From assembly GCF_010015445.1 (NCBI RefSeq), contig NC_053119.1, forward strand, positions 41,785,222-41,849,221: a stretch of DNA of 64,000 nucleotides, read 5' to 3'. Shown piece by piece: positions 35,133-49,305 of the stretch (positions within the stretch are counted from its first letter, which is position 1; every line of letters starts with the position of its first letter). The stretch comes from Perca fluviatilis. Lineage: Eukaryota > Chordata > Actinopteri > Perciformes > Percidae. A program made the translations under genes and the position numbers. Below the pieces are notes generated by a model. The model had not been told where the DNA came from and searched no databases. It saw only the letters and a program-made list of their open reading frames with translations.

Positions 35133-38100
35133 ACCTCCATCTTTATAATACATTAACCAAAGAGGGACATACCTCCATCTTTATAATACATTAACCAAAG
35201 AGGGACATACCTCCATCTTTAATATACATTAACCAAAGAGAGACATACCTCCATCTTTATAATACATTAACCAAAGAGGGACATACCTCCATCTTTATAA
35301 TACATTAACCAAAGAGAGACATACCTCCATCTTTAATATACATTAACCAAAGAGGGACATACCTCCATCTTTATAATACATTAACCAAAGAGGGACATAC
35401 CTCCATCTTTATAATACATTAACCAAAGAGGGACATACCTCCATCTTTACAATACATTAACCAAAGAGGGACATACCTCCATCTTTAATATACATTAACC
35501 AAAGAGAGACATACCTCCATCTTTATAATACATTAACCAAAGAGAGACATACCTCCATCTTTATAATACATTAACCAAAGAGAGACATACCTCCATCTTT
35601 ATAATACATTAACCAAAGAGGGACATACCTCCATCTTTATAATACATTAACCAAAGAGGGACATACCTCCATCTTTAAAATACATTAACCAAAGAGAGAC
35701 ATACCTCCATCTTTAATATACATTAACCAAAGAGAGACATACCCCCATCTTTATAATACATTAACCAAAGAGGGACATACCTCCATCTTTAAAATACATT
35801 AACCAAAGAGAGACATACCTCCATCTTTAATATACATTAACCAAAGAGAGACATACCTCCATCTTTATAATACATTAACCAAAGAGGGACATACCTCCAT
35901 CTTTAATATACATTAACCAAAGAGAGACATACCTCCATCTTTAATATACATTAACCAAAGAGAGACATACCTCCATCTTTAATATACATTAACCAAAGAG
36001 AGACATACCTCCATCTTTATAATACATTAACCAAAGAGAGACATACCTCCATCTTTATAATACATTAACCAAAGACGGACATACCTCCATCTTTAAAATA
36101 CATTAGCCAAAGAGGGACATACCTCCATCTTTAAAATACATTAGCCAAAGAGGGACATACCTCCATCTTTAATATACATTAACCAAAGAGGGACATACCT
36201 CCATCTTTAAAATACATTAGCCAAAGAGGGACATACCTCCATCTTTAAAATACATTAGCCAAAGAGGGACATACCTCCATCTTTATAATACATTAGCCAA
36301 AGAGGGACATACCTCCACCTTTAATATACATTAACCAAAGAGAGACATACCTCCATCTTTAATATACATTAACCAAAGAGGGACATACCTCCATCTTTAT
36401 AATACATTAACCAAAGAGGGACATACCTCCATCTTTATAATACATTAACCAAAGAGGGACATACCTCCATCTTTATAATACATTAACCAAAGAGGGACAT
36501 ACCTCCATCTTTAATATACATTAACCAAAGAGGGACATACCTCCATCTTTAAAATACATTAACCAAAGAGAGACATACCTCCATCTTTAATATACATTAA
36601 CCAAAGAGAGACATACCTCCATCTTTAATATACATTAACCAAAGAGAGACATACCTCCATCTTTATAATACATTAACCAAAGAGAGACATACCTCCATCT
36701 TTATAATACATTAACCAAAGACGGACATACCTCCATCTTTATAATACATTAGCCAAAGAGAGACATACCTCCATCTTTATAATACATTAACCAAAGAGAG
36801 ACATACCTCCATCTTTATAATACATTAACCAAAGAGGGACATACCTCCATCTTTATAATACATTAACCAAAGAGGGACATACCTCCATCTTTAAAATACA
36901 TTAACCAAAGAGAGACATACCTCCATCTTTAATATACATTAACCAAAGAGAGACATACCTCCATCTTTATAATACATTAACCAAAGAGAGACATACCTCC
37001 ATCTTTATAATACATTAAACAAAGGACGGACATACCTCCATCTTTATAATACATTGGCCAAAGAGAGACATACCTCCATCTTTATAATACATTAACCAAA
37101 GAGAGACATACCTCCATCTTTATAATACATTAACCAAAGAGGGACATACCTCCATCTTTATAATACATTAACCAAAGAGGGACATACCTCCATCTTTAAA
37201 ATACATTAACCAAAGAGAGACATACCTCCATCTTTAATATACATTAACCAAAGAGAGACATACCTCCATCTTTAATATACATTAACCAAAGAGAGACATA
37301 CCTCCATCTTTATAATACATTAACCAAAGAGAGGCATACCTCCATCTTTATAATACATTAACCAAAGACGGACATACCTCCATCTTTATAATACATTAGC
37401 CAAAGAGAGACATACCTCCGTCTTTATAATACATTAACCAAAGAGGGACATACCTCCATCTTTATAATACATTAACCAAAGAGAGACATACCTCCATCTT
37501 TATAATACATTAACCAAAGAGGGACATACCTCCATCTTTATAATACATTAGCCAAAGAGGGACATACCTCCACCTTTAAAATACATTAGCCAAAGAGGGA
37601 CATACCTCCATCTTTAAAATACATTAGCCAAAGAGGGACATACCTCCATCTTTATAATACATTAACCAAAGAGAGACATACCTCCATCTTTAATATACAT
37701 TAACCAAAGAGGGACATACCTCCATCTTTATAATACATTAACCAAAGAGGGACATACCTCCATCTTTAATATACATTAACCAAAGAGAGACATACCTCCA
37801 TCTTTAATATACATTAACCAAAGAGAGACATACCTCCATCTTTATAATACATTAGCCAAAGAGAGACATACCTCCGTCTTTATAATACATTAACCAAAGA
37901 GGGACATACCTCCATCTTTATAATACATTAACCAAAGAGAGACATACCTCCATCTTTATAATACATTAACCAAAGAGGGACATACCTCCATCTTTATAAT
38001 ACATTAGCCAAAGAGGGACATACCTCCACCTTTAAAATACATTAGCCAAAGAGGGACATACCTCCATCTTTAAAATACATTAGCCAAAGAGGGACATACC

Positions 38101-41100
38101 TCCATCTTTATAATACATTAACCAAAGAGAGACATACCTCCATCTTTAATATACATTAACCAAAGAGGGACATACCTCCATCTTTATAATACATTAACCA
38201 AAGAGAGACATACCTCCATCTTTATAATACATTAACCAAAGAGAGACATACCTCCATCTTTAATATACATTAACCAAAGAGGGACATACCTCCATCTTTA
38301 TAATACATTAACCAAAGAGAGACATACCTCCATCTTTATAATACATTAACCAAAGAGGGACATACCTCCATCTTTAATATACATTAACCAAAGAGAGACA
38401 TACCTCCATCTTTATAATACATTAACCAAAGAGGGACATACCTCCATCTTTATAATACATTAACCAAAGAGGGACATACCTCCATCTTTAAAATACATTA
38501 ACCAAAGAGAGAAATACCTCCATCTTTAATATACATTAACCAAAGAGAGACATACCTCCATCTTTAATATACATTAACCAAAGAGAGACATACCTCCATC
38601 TTTATAATACATTAACCAAAGAGAGACATACCTCCATCTTTATAATACATTAACCAAAGACGGACATACCTCCATCTTTATAATACATTAGCCAAAGAGA
38701 GACATACCTCCATCTTTATAATACATTAACCAAAGAGAGACATACCTCCATCTTTATAATACATTAACCAAAGAGGGACATACCTCCATCTTTATAATAC
38801 ATTAACCAAAGAGGGACATACCTCCATCTTTAAAATACATTAACCAAAGAGAGACATACCTCCATCTTTAATATACATTAACCAAAGAGAGACATACCTC
38901 CATCTTTAATATACATTAACCAAAGAGAGACATACCTCCATCTTTATAATACATTAACCAAAGAGAGACATACCTCCATCTTTATAATACATTAAAACAC
39001 CAGAGGCGGACATACCTCCATCTTTATAATACATTAGCCAAAGAGAGACATACCCCGTCTTTATAATACATTAACCAAAGAGGGACATACCTCCATCTTT
39101 ATAATACATTAACCAAAGAGAGACATACCTCCATCGTTATAATACATTAACCAAAGAGGGACATACCTCCATCTTTATAATACATTAACCAAAGAGAGAC
39201 ATACCTCCATCTTTATAATACATTAACCAAAGAGGGACATACCTCCATCTTTATAATACATTAGCCAAAGAGGGACATACCTCCACCTTTAAAATACATT
39301 AGCCAAAGAGGGACATACCTCCATCTTTATAATACATTAACCAAAGAGAGACATACCTCCATCTTTAACATACATTAACCAAAGAGGGACATACCTCCAT
39401 CTTTATAATACATTAACCAAAGAGGGACATACCTCCATCTTTAATATACATTAACCAAAGAGAGACATACCTCCATCTTTAATATTCATTAACCAAAGAG
39501 AGACATACCTCCATCTTTAATATACATTAACACAAAGACAGACACCTCCATCTTTATAATACATTAACCAAAGAGAGACATACCTCCATCTTTATAATAC
39601 ATTAACCAAAGACGGACATACCTCCATCTTTATAATACATTAGCCAAAGAGAGACATACCTCCGTCTTTATAATACATTAACCAAAGAGGGACATACCTC
39701 CATCTTTATAATACATTAACCAAAGAGAGACATACCTCCATCTTTATAATACATTAACCAAAGAGGGACATACCTCCATCTTTATAATACATTAGCCAAA
39801 GAGGGACATACCTCCACCTTTAAAATACATTAGCCAAAGAGGGACATACCTCCATCTTTAAAATACATTAGCCAAAGAGGGACATACCTCCATCTTTATA
39901 ATACATTAACCAAAGGGAGACATACCTCCATCTTTAATATACATTAACCAAAGAGGGACATACCTCCATCTTTATAATACATTAACCAAAGAGGGACATA
40001 CCTCCATCTTTAATATACATTAACCAAAGAGAGACATACCTCCATCTTTAATATACATTAACCAAAGAGAGACATACCCCCATCTTTAATATACATTAAC
40101 CAAAGAGAGACATACCTCCATCTTTATAATACATTAACCCAAGAGAGACATACCTCCATCTTTATAATACATTAACCAAAGACGGACATACCTCCATCTT
40201 TAAAATACATTAGCCAAAGAGGGACATACCTCCATCTTTAAAATACATTAGCCAAAGAGGGACATACCTCCATCTTTATAATACATTAGCCAAAGAGGGA
40301 CATACCTCCATCTTTAATATACATTAACCAAAGAGAGACATACCTCCATCTTTATAATACATTAACCAAAGAGGGACATACCTCCATCTTTATAATACAT
40401 TAGCCAAAGAGGGACATACCTCCATCTTTAAAATACATTAGCCAAAAGGGGACATACTCCATCTTTATAATACGTAGCCAAAGAGGGACATACCTCCACC
40501 TTTAATATACGTAACCAAAGAGAGACATACCTCCATCTTTTAATATACATTAACCAAAGAGGGACATACACCTCCATCTTTATAATACATTAACCAAGAG
40601 GGACGCACCTCATCTTTATAATACATTAACCAAAGAGGACACCCTCCATCTTGCATAATACATTAACCAAGGGACATACCTCCGCTCTTTGTATACATTA
40701 ACCAAGAGGGACATACCTCCATCTTTAAAATACATTGTTAACCAAAGAGACATACCTCATCTTTAATGTAAGCCAAGAGACTTAGCCACCTCCATCTTTA
40801 ATATACATTAATATAAAGAGAGACATACCTCCATCTTTATATTACAGTATTAACCAAGAGGCATACCTCCATCTTTATAATACATTAGCAAAGCGGACAT
40901 ACCTCCATCTTTATAATACATTAGCCAAAGAGACATACCTCCATCTTTATAATACATTAACAAGAGACATACCTCATCTTTATAATACATTAACCAAGGG
41001 ACGCCCACCTCCATCTATAATTGTTAACCAAAGGGGACATACCTATCTTTAAAATACATTAACCAAAGAGGAACATACCTCCATCTTTAATATACATTAA

Positions 41101-44100
41101 CCAAAGGGAACATACCTCCATCTTTATATTACATTAACCAAAGAGACATACCTCCATCTATAATACATTGACAAGGCGGACATACCTCTCTTTATAATAC
41201 ATTAGCCAAAGAGGGCAATACCTCCATCTTTATAGCCATTGTAAAGAGACATACCTCCATCTTTATAATACATTAACTTAAAGAGGGGACATACCTCCAT
41301 CTTTATAGCCATTAGCAAAGGGGACATACCTCCATCTTTAAAATACATTAACCAAAGAGGGACATACCTCCATCTTTAAAATACATTAACCAAAGAGAGA
41401 CATACCTCCATCTTTAATATACATTAACCAAAGAGAGACATACCTCCATCTTTAATATACATTAACCAAAGAGAGACATACCTCCATCTTTATAATACAT
41501 TAACCAAAGAGAGACATACCTCCATCTTTATAATACATTAACCAAAGACGGACATACCTCCATCTTTATAATACATTAGCCAAAGAGAGACATACCTCCG
41601 TCTTTATAATACATTAACCAAAGAGGGACATACCTCCATCTTTATAATACATTAACCAAAGAGAGACATACCTCCATCTTTATAATACATTAACCAAAGA
41701 GGGACATACCTCCATCTTTATAATACATTAGCCAAAGAGGGACATACCTCCACCTTTAAAATACATTAGCCAAAGAGGGACATACCTCCATCTTTAAAAT
41801 ACATTAGCCAAAGAGGGACATACCTCCATCTTTATAATACATTAACCAAAGAGAGACATACCTCCATCTTTAATATACATTAACCAAAGAGGGACATACC
41901 TCCATCTTTATAATACATTAACCAAAGAGGGACATACCTCCATCTTTAATATACATTAACCAAAGAGAGACATACCTCCATCTTTAATATATACATTAAC
42001 CAAAGAGAGACATACCTCCATCTTTATAATACATTAGCCAAAGAGAGAGACATACCTCCGTCTTTATAATACATTAACCAAAGAGGGACATACCTCCATC
42101 TTTATAATACATTAACCAAAGAGAGACATACCTCCATCTTTATAATACATTAACCAAAGAGGGACATACCTCCATCTTTATAATACATTAGCCAAAGAGG
42201 GACATACCTCCACCTTTAAAATACATTAGCCAAAGAGGGACATACCTCCATCTTTAAAATACATTAGCCAAAGAGGGACATACCTCCATCTTTATAATAC
42301 ATTAACCAAAGAGGGACATACCTCCATCTTTAATATACATTAACCAAAGAGAGACATACCTCCATCTTTATAATACATTAACCAAAGAGGGACATACCTC
42401 CATCTTTATAATACATTAACCAAAGAGGGACATACCTCCATCTTTAAAATACATTAACCAAAGAGAGACATACCTCCATCTTTAATATACATTAACCAAA
42501 GAGAGACATACCTCCATCTTTAATATACATTAACCAAAGAGAGACATACCTCCATCTTTAATATACATTAACCAAAGAGAGACATACCTCCATCTTTATA
42601 ATACATTAACCAAAGAGAGACATACCTCCATCTTTATAATACATTAACCAAAGACGGACATACCTCCATCTTTATAATACATTAGCCAAAGAGAGACATA
42701 CCTCCATCTTTATAAATACTTAAACCAAAGAGGGACATACCTCCATCTTTATAATACATTAACCAAAGAGGGACATACCTCCATCTTTATAATACATTAA
42801 CCAAAGAGGGACATACCTCCATCTTTAAAATACATTAACCAAAGAGAGACATACCTCCATCTTTAATATACATTAACCAAAGAGAGACATACCTCCATCT
42901 TTAATATACATTAACCAAAGAGAGACATACCTCCATCTTTATAATACATTAACCAAAGAGAGACATACCTCCATCTTTATAATACATTAACCAAAGACGG
43001 ACATACCTCCATCTTTATAATACATTAGCCAAAGAGAGACATACCTCCGTCTTTATAATACATTAACCAAAGAGGGACATACCTCCATCTTTATAATACA
43101 TTAACCAAAGAGAGACATACCTCCATCTTTATAATACATTAACCAAAGAGGGACATACCTCCATCTTTATAATACATTAACCAAAGAGAGACATACCTCC
43201 ATCTTTATAATACATTAACCAAAGAGGGACATACCTCCATCTTTATAATACATTAGCCAAAGAGGGACATACCTCCATCTTTAAAATACATTAGCCAAAG
43301 AGGGACATACCTCCATCTTTAAAATACATTAGCCAAAGAGGGACATACCTCCATCTTTATAATACATTAACCAAAGAGAGACATACCTCCTATTTTAACA
43401 TACATTAACCAAAGAGGGACATACCTCCATCTTTATAATACATTAACCAAAGAGGGACATACCTCCATCTTTAATACACATTAACCAAAGAGAGACATAC
43501 CTCCATCTTTAATATTCATTAACCAAAGAGAGACATACCTCCATCTTTAATATACATTAACCAAAGAGAGACATACCTCCATCTTTATAATACATTAACC
43601 AAAGAGAGACATACCTCCATCTTTATAATACATTAGCCAAAGAGAGACATACCTCCATCTTTATAATACATTAACCAAAGAGGGACATACCTCCATCTTT
43701 ATAATACATTAACCAAAGAGAGACATACCTCCATCTTTATAATACATTAACCAAAGAGGGACATACCTCCATCTTTATAATACATTAGCCAAAGAGGGAC
43801 ATACCTCCATCTTTAAAATACATTAGCCAAAGAGGGACATACCTCCATCTTTAAAATACATTAGCCAAAGAGGGACATACCTCCATCTTTAAAATACATT
43901 AGCCAAAGAGGGACATACCTCCATCTTTATAATACATTAACCAAAGAGGGACATACCTCCATCTTTAATATACATTAACCAAAGAGAGACATACCTCCAT
44001 CTTTAATAATACATTAACCAAAGAGGGACATACCTCCATCTTTATAATACATTAAACAAAGAGGACATACCTCCATCTTTAAAATACATTAACCAAAGAG

Positions 44101-46425
44101 AGAAATACCTCCATCTTTAATATACATTAACCAAAGAGAGACATACCTCCATCTTTAATATACATTAACCAAAGAGAGACATACCTCCATCTTTAATATA
44201 CATTAACCAAAGAGAGACATACCTCCATCTTTATAATACATTAACCAAAGAGAGACATACCTCCATCTTTATAATACATTAACCAAAGAGGGACATACCT
44301 CCATCTTTATAATACATTAGCCAAAGAGAGACATACCTCCATCTTTATAATACATTAACCAAAGAGAGACATACCTCCATCTTTATAATACATTAACCAA
44401 AGAGGGACATACCTCCATCTTTATAATACATTAACCAAAGAGGGACATACCTCCATCTTTAAAATACATTAACCAAAGAGAGACATACCTCCATCTTTAA
44501 TATACATTAACCAAAGAGAGACATACCTCCATCTTTAATATACATTAACCAAAGAGAGACATACCTCCATCTTTATAATACATTAACCAAAGAGAGACAT
44601 ACCTCCATCTTTATAATACATTAACCAAAGAGGGACATACCTCCATCTTTATAATACATTAGCCAAAGAGAGACATACCTCCATCTTTATAATACATTAA
44701 CCAAAGAGGGACATACCTCCATCTTTATAATACATTAACCAAAGAGAGACATACCTCCATCTTTATAATACATTAACCAAAGAGGGACATACCTCCATCT
44801 TTATAATACATTAACCAAAGAGAGACATACCTCCATCTTTATAATACATTAACCAAAGAGGGACATACCTCCATCTTTATAATACATTAGCCAAAGAGGG
44901 ACATACCTCCACCTTTAAAATACATTAGCCAAAGAGGGACATACCTCCATCTTTAAAATACATTAGCCAAAGAGGGACATACCTCCATCTTTATAATACA
45001 TTAACCAAAGAGAGACATACCTCCATCTTTAACATACATTAACCAAAGAGGGACATACCTCCATCTTTATAATACATTAACCAAAGAGGGACATACCTCC
45101 ATCTTTAATATACATTAACCAAAGAGAGACATACCTCCATCTTTAATATTCATTAACCAAAGAGAGACATACCTCCATCTTTAATATACATTAACCAAAG
45201 AGAGACATACCTCCATCTTTATAATACATTAACCAAAGAGAGACATACCTCCATCTTTATAATACATTAGCCAAAGAGAGACATACCTCCGTCTTTATAA
45301 TACATTAACCAAAGAGGGACATACCTCCATCTTTATAATACATTAACCAAAGAGAACACTCCATCTTTATAATACATTAACCAAAGAGGGACATACCTCC
45401 ATCTTTATAATACATTAGCCAAAGAGGGACATACCTCCACCTTTAAAATACATTAGCCAAAGAGGGACATACCTCCATCTTTAAAATACATTAGCCAAAG
45501 AGGGACATACCTCCATCTTTAAAATACATTAGCCAAAGAGGGACATACCTCCATCTTTATAATACATTAACCAAAGGGAGACATACCTCCATCTTTAATA
45601 TACATTAACCAAAGAGGGACATACCTCCATCTTTATAATACATTAACCAAAGAGGGACATACCTCCATCTTTAATATACATTAACCAAAGAGAGACATAC
45701 CTCCATCTTTAATATACATTAACCAAAGAGAGACATACCCCCATCTTTAATATACATTAACCAAAGAGAGACATACCTCCATCTTTATAATACATTAACC
45801 AAAGAGAGACATACCTCCATCTTTATAATACATTAACCAAAGACGGACATACCTCCATCTTTAAAATACATTAGCCAAAGAGGGACATACCTCCATCTTT
45901 AAAATACATTAGCCAAAGAGGGACATACCTCCATCTTTATAATACATTAGCCAAAGAGGGACATACCTCCACCTTTAATATACATTAACCAAAGAGAGAC
46001 ATACCTCCATCTTTATAATACATTAACCAAAGAGGGACATACCTCCATCTTTATAATACATTAACCAAAGAGGAACATACCTCCATCTTTATAATACATT
46101 AACCAAAGAGGGACATACCTCCATCTTTATAATACATTAACCAAAGAGGGACATACCTCCATCTTTAAAATACATTAACCAAAGAGAGACATACCTCCAT
46201 CTTTAATATACATTAACCAAAGAGAGACATACCTCCATCTTTAAAATACATTAGCCAAAGAGGGACATACCTCCATCTTTATAATACATTAGCCAAAGAG
46301 GGACATACCTCCACCTTTAAAATACATTAGCCAAAGAGGGACATACCTCCATCTTTAAAATACATTAGCCAAAGAGGGACATACCTCCATCTTTAAAATA
46401 CATTAGCCAACATACCTCCACCTTT
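35133..46425 (+). repeat. 38-bp minisatellite/satellite array, about 297 units
   Basis: The unit reads CCTCCATCTTTATAATACAT then TAACCAAAGAGGGACATA. Variants include TATAAT, AATATA or AAAATA in the middle, TTAACC or TTAGCC, and GAGGG, GAGAG or GACGG. Diagnostic variants recur at multiples of 38 bp, for example CCTCCGTC at about 37417 and 37872 and CCTCCACC near 41752 and 42210. These spacings of about 456 bp show a 12-unit higher-order repeat in places. A segment at about 40440-41335 is badly degenerate. Confidence 0.97.
40436..41335 (+). repeat. Degenerate island within the 38-bp array
   Basis: Many units here are 28-42 bp with single-base losses and odd insertions, while units on both sides are nearly perfect. 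This could be unpolished long-read sequence at an assembly junction or an older, decayed part of the array. Confidence 0.8.
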
Positions 46426-46463
46426 TGCGCTTTTACACTCAGTGGCACTAATGACCGTGACGA

Positions 46464-46714
46464 ATGCCAGCCGGGAGATTACTCGCGACTGCCGGCAGAT
46501 TTGAAAGCCTGTTGAAAATGGAGGATCACGCCTATTCTCTAGGACATGTAACGGAGTCGCTAAGGAAGTTAAAAAGAGAATTAAAACGACAACGCGACAG
46601 GCAAAGCAAGAAGACCAAAGTTCAAATTGGAGTGGCTTTTCAAAGACGAAAGAGCTGAATGAGGAGCAAGGATTTTACAAGGGGAACCGAGGTTGTCTGC
46701 TTTCTTCTCGACAG
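46464..46714 (+). pseudogene. Broken coding exon with intact splice donor inside the TTAA element
   Basis: The frame opens at 46464, with an internal ATG at 46518 beginning MEDHAYSLGHVTESLRKL. It encodes a very basic helical stretch (KLKRELKRQRDRQSKKTK) and VQIGVAFQRRK before a stop at 46656. A shifted frame then gives TKELNEEQGF, and further on EVVCFLLDR, ending exactly at a donor AG/GTAATT (46714/46715). From memory this resembles the N-terminal exon of uncharacterised teleost proteins, but the identity is unverified. At least one frame change breaks it. It could be a captured host exon or a remnant of the element's own gene. Confidence 0.5.
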
Positions 46715-47648
46715 GTAATTCTGCTTATTTGTGTAAATTCAAAGTTTTATAGTTGCTTGGCTAACTATAGCATGGTTGTGCATAGCGTCGTGATTTCCCT
46801 GGCAGACAACTCACATCAGACTAGGTTACAGCTAGAACAGCTGTGTGAACGATGGAGATACTAAGAGATCATTCCGGTTTCATTGACATTGTTCATACTG
46901 CTCAGAGAAATATATTAAAAACACAAACCTCCGTTGCTTCTCTCCTTTGTCTTTGAAGGCCTTCCACTCTCTCCTCTTCATCTTTGGAGAGGGTCTCTTT
47001 AGTTTTTCTTTGCCTAGGAGGTCTCACCGAGGTCTTTACCTTTCCCTCTTCCTTAAGCTTTCCCTTGCACCTCCGTCACATCAACTGATCTCCGACTCTG
47101 CTCACGGAGAAAAATATGTAGCCTACGCTGTAAACATTGCCTTACAACCTTGCGCTCGGAATGGGGGGGCTAGAAAATACTATTCAGTTGGTTGTCATAT
47201 ACAATTTCACCGCTAGATGGGAGAAATTCTTACACAATGTAGCTTTAAATAGGTTAAGTACAACTACAACATTACAATTTCAAAGGATCATTCTGGTTTA
47301 TTATAACTTGAGTCCTATTTTTGTACTTTTGACCATTGCTCTGGTATCACTGTACCTATCAAAGTACAGACTTTTTCACAGAAGACATCTTGACATTACT
47401 CAGTAAAACCACAGGGAACCTTGTGAAATGGATCATAGTTTGGTTATGTTTAGGCACCAAAACCTTTTTTTTTTTAAACAATGTCTTTATTGTCTCAGTC
47501 CTTTCCCCTTCTGTAGTTCAACATCTGCCTGCATCTAGGTATCCTGTCCTGCAGTTTCCCTCTGTCAAAACTACTTCATTAAGATCAGAAAAGACCCAAG
47601 GATCCAGACTAACTTTCTTCACTAGGAGCACAGTAGCCTCCAACTAAA

Positions 47649-48037
47649 TGTGAGGCGCTGCCGCTACAGGTGTGGTTACGCGCACGGTAGCCGGGCACGC
47701 TGCTGATGACGGCATAAGGGAGCGTCAAACTCAGCTGGAGGGTAATGTTTGTTGGACACTGATTACCTGGCAGCGTGGAGCAGTGTCTTCCTCTTGGGTA
47801 CTCCGGTTTTATCAATGTGTGAAGGTGCGCGGATGTGGTGAGGCTAGTCTATCGTTTAGAGTGGCTGATTTTAGACCGGGGCACAGTGTTAAGACTTATG
47901 CCACTGTTTTGAGGTGATTACAAGTTCTCACCTGTATCGCCAACTAGGACAACTTATTGTGAATTGAATAAAATCCTCGCTTACTGTTGAAACGGTTTGT
48001 GGGCATTTATCTTAATATAACCTGCACACGCATTACA
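47649..48037 (+). repeat. 5' LTR of the gypsy element
   Basis: 389 bp, TG...CA ends. A candidate polyadenylation signal GAATAAAA lies near 47966. One visible difference from the 3' LTR, at 48014. Confidence 0.96.
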
Positions 48038-48039
48038 TT

Positions 48040-48056
48040 TGGCGCTGCGAGCAGGG
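48040..48056 (+). promoter_or_regulatory. Primer-binding site candidate
   Basis: TGGCGCTGCGAGCAGGG starts two bases after the 5' LTR; the TGG start fits pairing with a tRNA 3' CCA end. I could not assign the tRNA with confidence. Confidence 0.65.
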
Positions 48057-48179
48057 TGATCAATTGTTGGCTGGTGGGATACAGTGTTGTGTGGTATTTG
48101 TAGAAACAGTGGCATAGGGGAAGGCATTGGCCAGATCAGCGCGGGACGCTTGCTGTCGGCTTTCCTTAGTGGGCTCGCC

Positions 48180-49305
48180 ATGTCGCGGCAGGATTTGGAG
48201 GACGAGGTTCAGGCGTTAAAGGAGAGGCTGTCAAGTGAAAAGGCAGAGATGGACAGATTGCGTACGCAGAATGAACATTTGGCTGCACAGTTGCATGAGA
48301 CTATAAAACCTGATATGCAAACCAGTGATTCACCTGTTGAAGCGTCTGCTGCACCATCCTCCTTCTCTGTACCCTCCCCATCTTCTTTGGAGATTGTGTA
48401 TTTGCCAAAGGAGAGAAGAATTGTGATGTTTTCGGGCAAGCCTGGTTCATTAGCTTTTAGTGATTGGATTGATGAGCTAGAGAACTCGGTTAGTTATCAT
48501 AGGTATAAAGACAAAGAGAAAGCGGCTTATATTTATGATCATTTGGAAGGAGAGGCTCAGCAGGAGATCAAGCATTCTGTAACAGAGGTGAGGAGAAATC
48601 CCGAGTTAATGTTAGCGGTGCTGGAAGAGGCCTATGGTCGCCCACCTTCTTTGGTTAGAGCACAAAAACGTTTCTTTGACAGGAAACAGAGGGAGGGGAG
48701 GGGTTGAGAGAGTATTCCCATTCTTTACTGCGCCCTTGCGGCAGAGGTGAGCGCTGCGGCAAGGGGGTGATCAATTGTGTGGAGAGGAGTCCATTAAACA
48801 TCAGTTTGCAGAAAATGTGAGAGATGTAACGTTACGTAGAGAGCTTAAAAAGCTGCTTCGTCAGGATTCCTCCCTTAGCATGAAGAAATTATGTGGGGAG
48901 GCTATCCTGTTGGCGGATGATGATGTTAGGGGGAGAGCTGCATATACCTGTGAGGCGTCAGCAGAGTGTTCAGCTGTAGGGGCTGTGGCTCGGCCGGACC
49001 CCATAGTACTGGAGCTGAGGCAGGCTATGAGGAGACAGGATGAAAAAATGGAGGCTCTAGCCAAAGAAGTAGCACAGCTTCAGGTACAGATGGGGGGGAG
49101 GCCTCGGGCCATAAGACAGGAGCCCAGGTTTGACGCCGCAGGTAGACCTATTTGTTTTCGGTGCCAGGGTGTGGGGCATCTAGCTAGGATGTGTAGGGGG
49201 ATGCCAGCACCAATAGTTAGCGCTGAGGGTAGGGGGGCTGTTAGTGCAGCAGCAGTAGGAGGAGAGGTTAACCAGGGACAGCAGGGAAACTTTCTCCCTC
49301 TGTAG
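48180..49305 (+). pseudogene. gypsy gag, frame broken near 48707-48775
   Basis: The ATG at 48180 begins MSRQDLEDEVQALKERL, a coiled coil of about 45 residues. It is followed by a low-complexity linker and a capsid-like region (FSDWIDELENSVSYHRYKD, IYDHLEGEAQQEIKH) up to 48707. The frame changes near a G-rich stretch and resumes at 48775. It ends with a zinc knuckle CFRCQGVGHLARMC (CX2CX4HX4C) and a stop at 49303-49305. An in-frame ATG also exists at 48084, but 48180 fits the coiled-coil start better. Confidence 0.88.

Larger units (their letters stand above)
34944..47244. mobile_element. 12.3-kb TTAA-bounded element filled by a 38-bp satellite
   Basis: The left end AGCTCCATTGTGTAA (34944) and right end TTACACAATGTAGCT (to 47244) are inverted repeats with one mismatch. 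Each is flanked by TTAA (34940-34943 and 47245-47248). Inside are about 190 bp of unique left flank, a 38-bp tandem array (35133-46425), then about 820 bp of right flank holding a broken coding exon. The short TIR plus TTAA duplication suggest a piggyBac-like non-autonomous element. That all 12.3 kb moved as one unit is inference; the array may have expanded after insertion. Confidence 0.65.

Noticed and set aside
35133..46425. Regular repeats resembling a CRISPR array
   Set aside because: The 38-bp units are directly contiguous with no unique spacers, and the surrounding DNA is vertebrate with spliced genes. It is a minisatellite.
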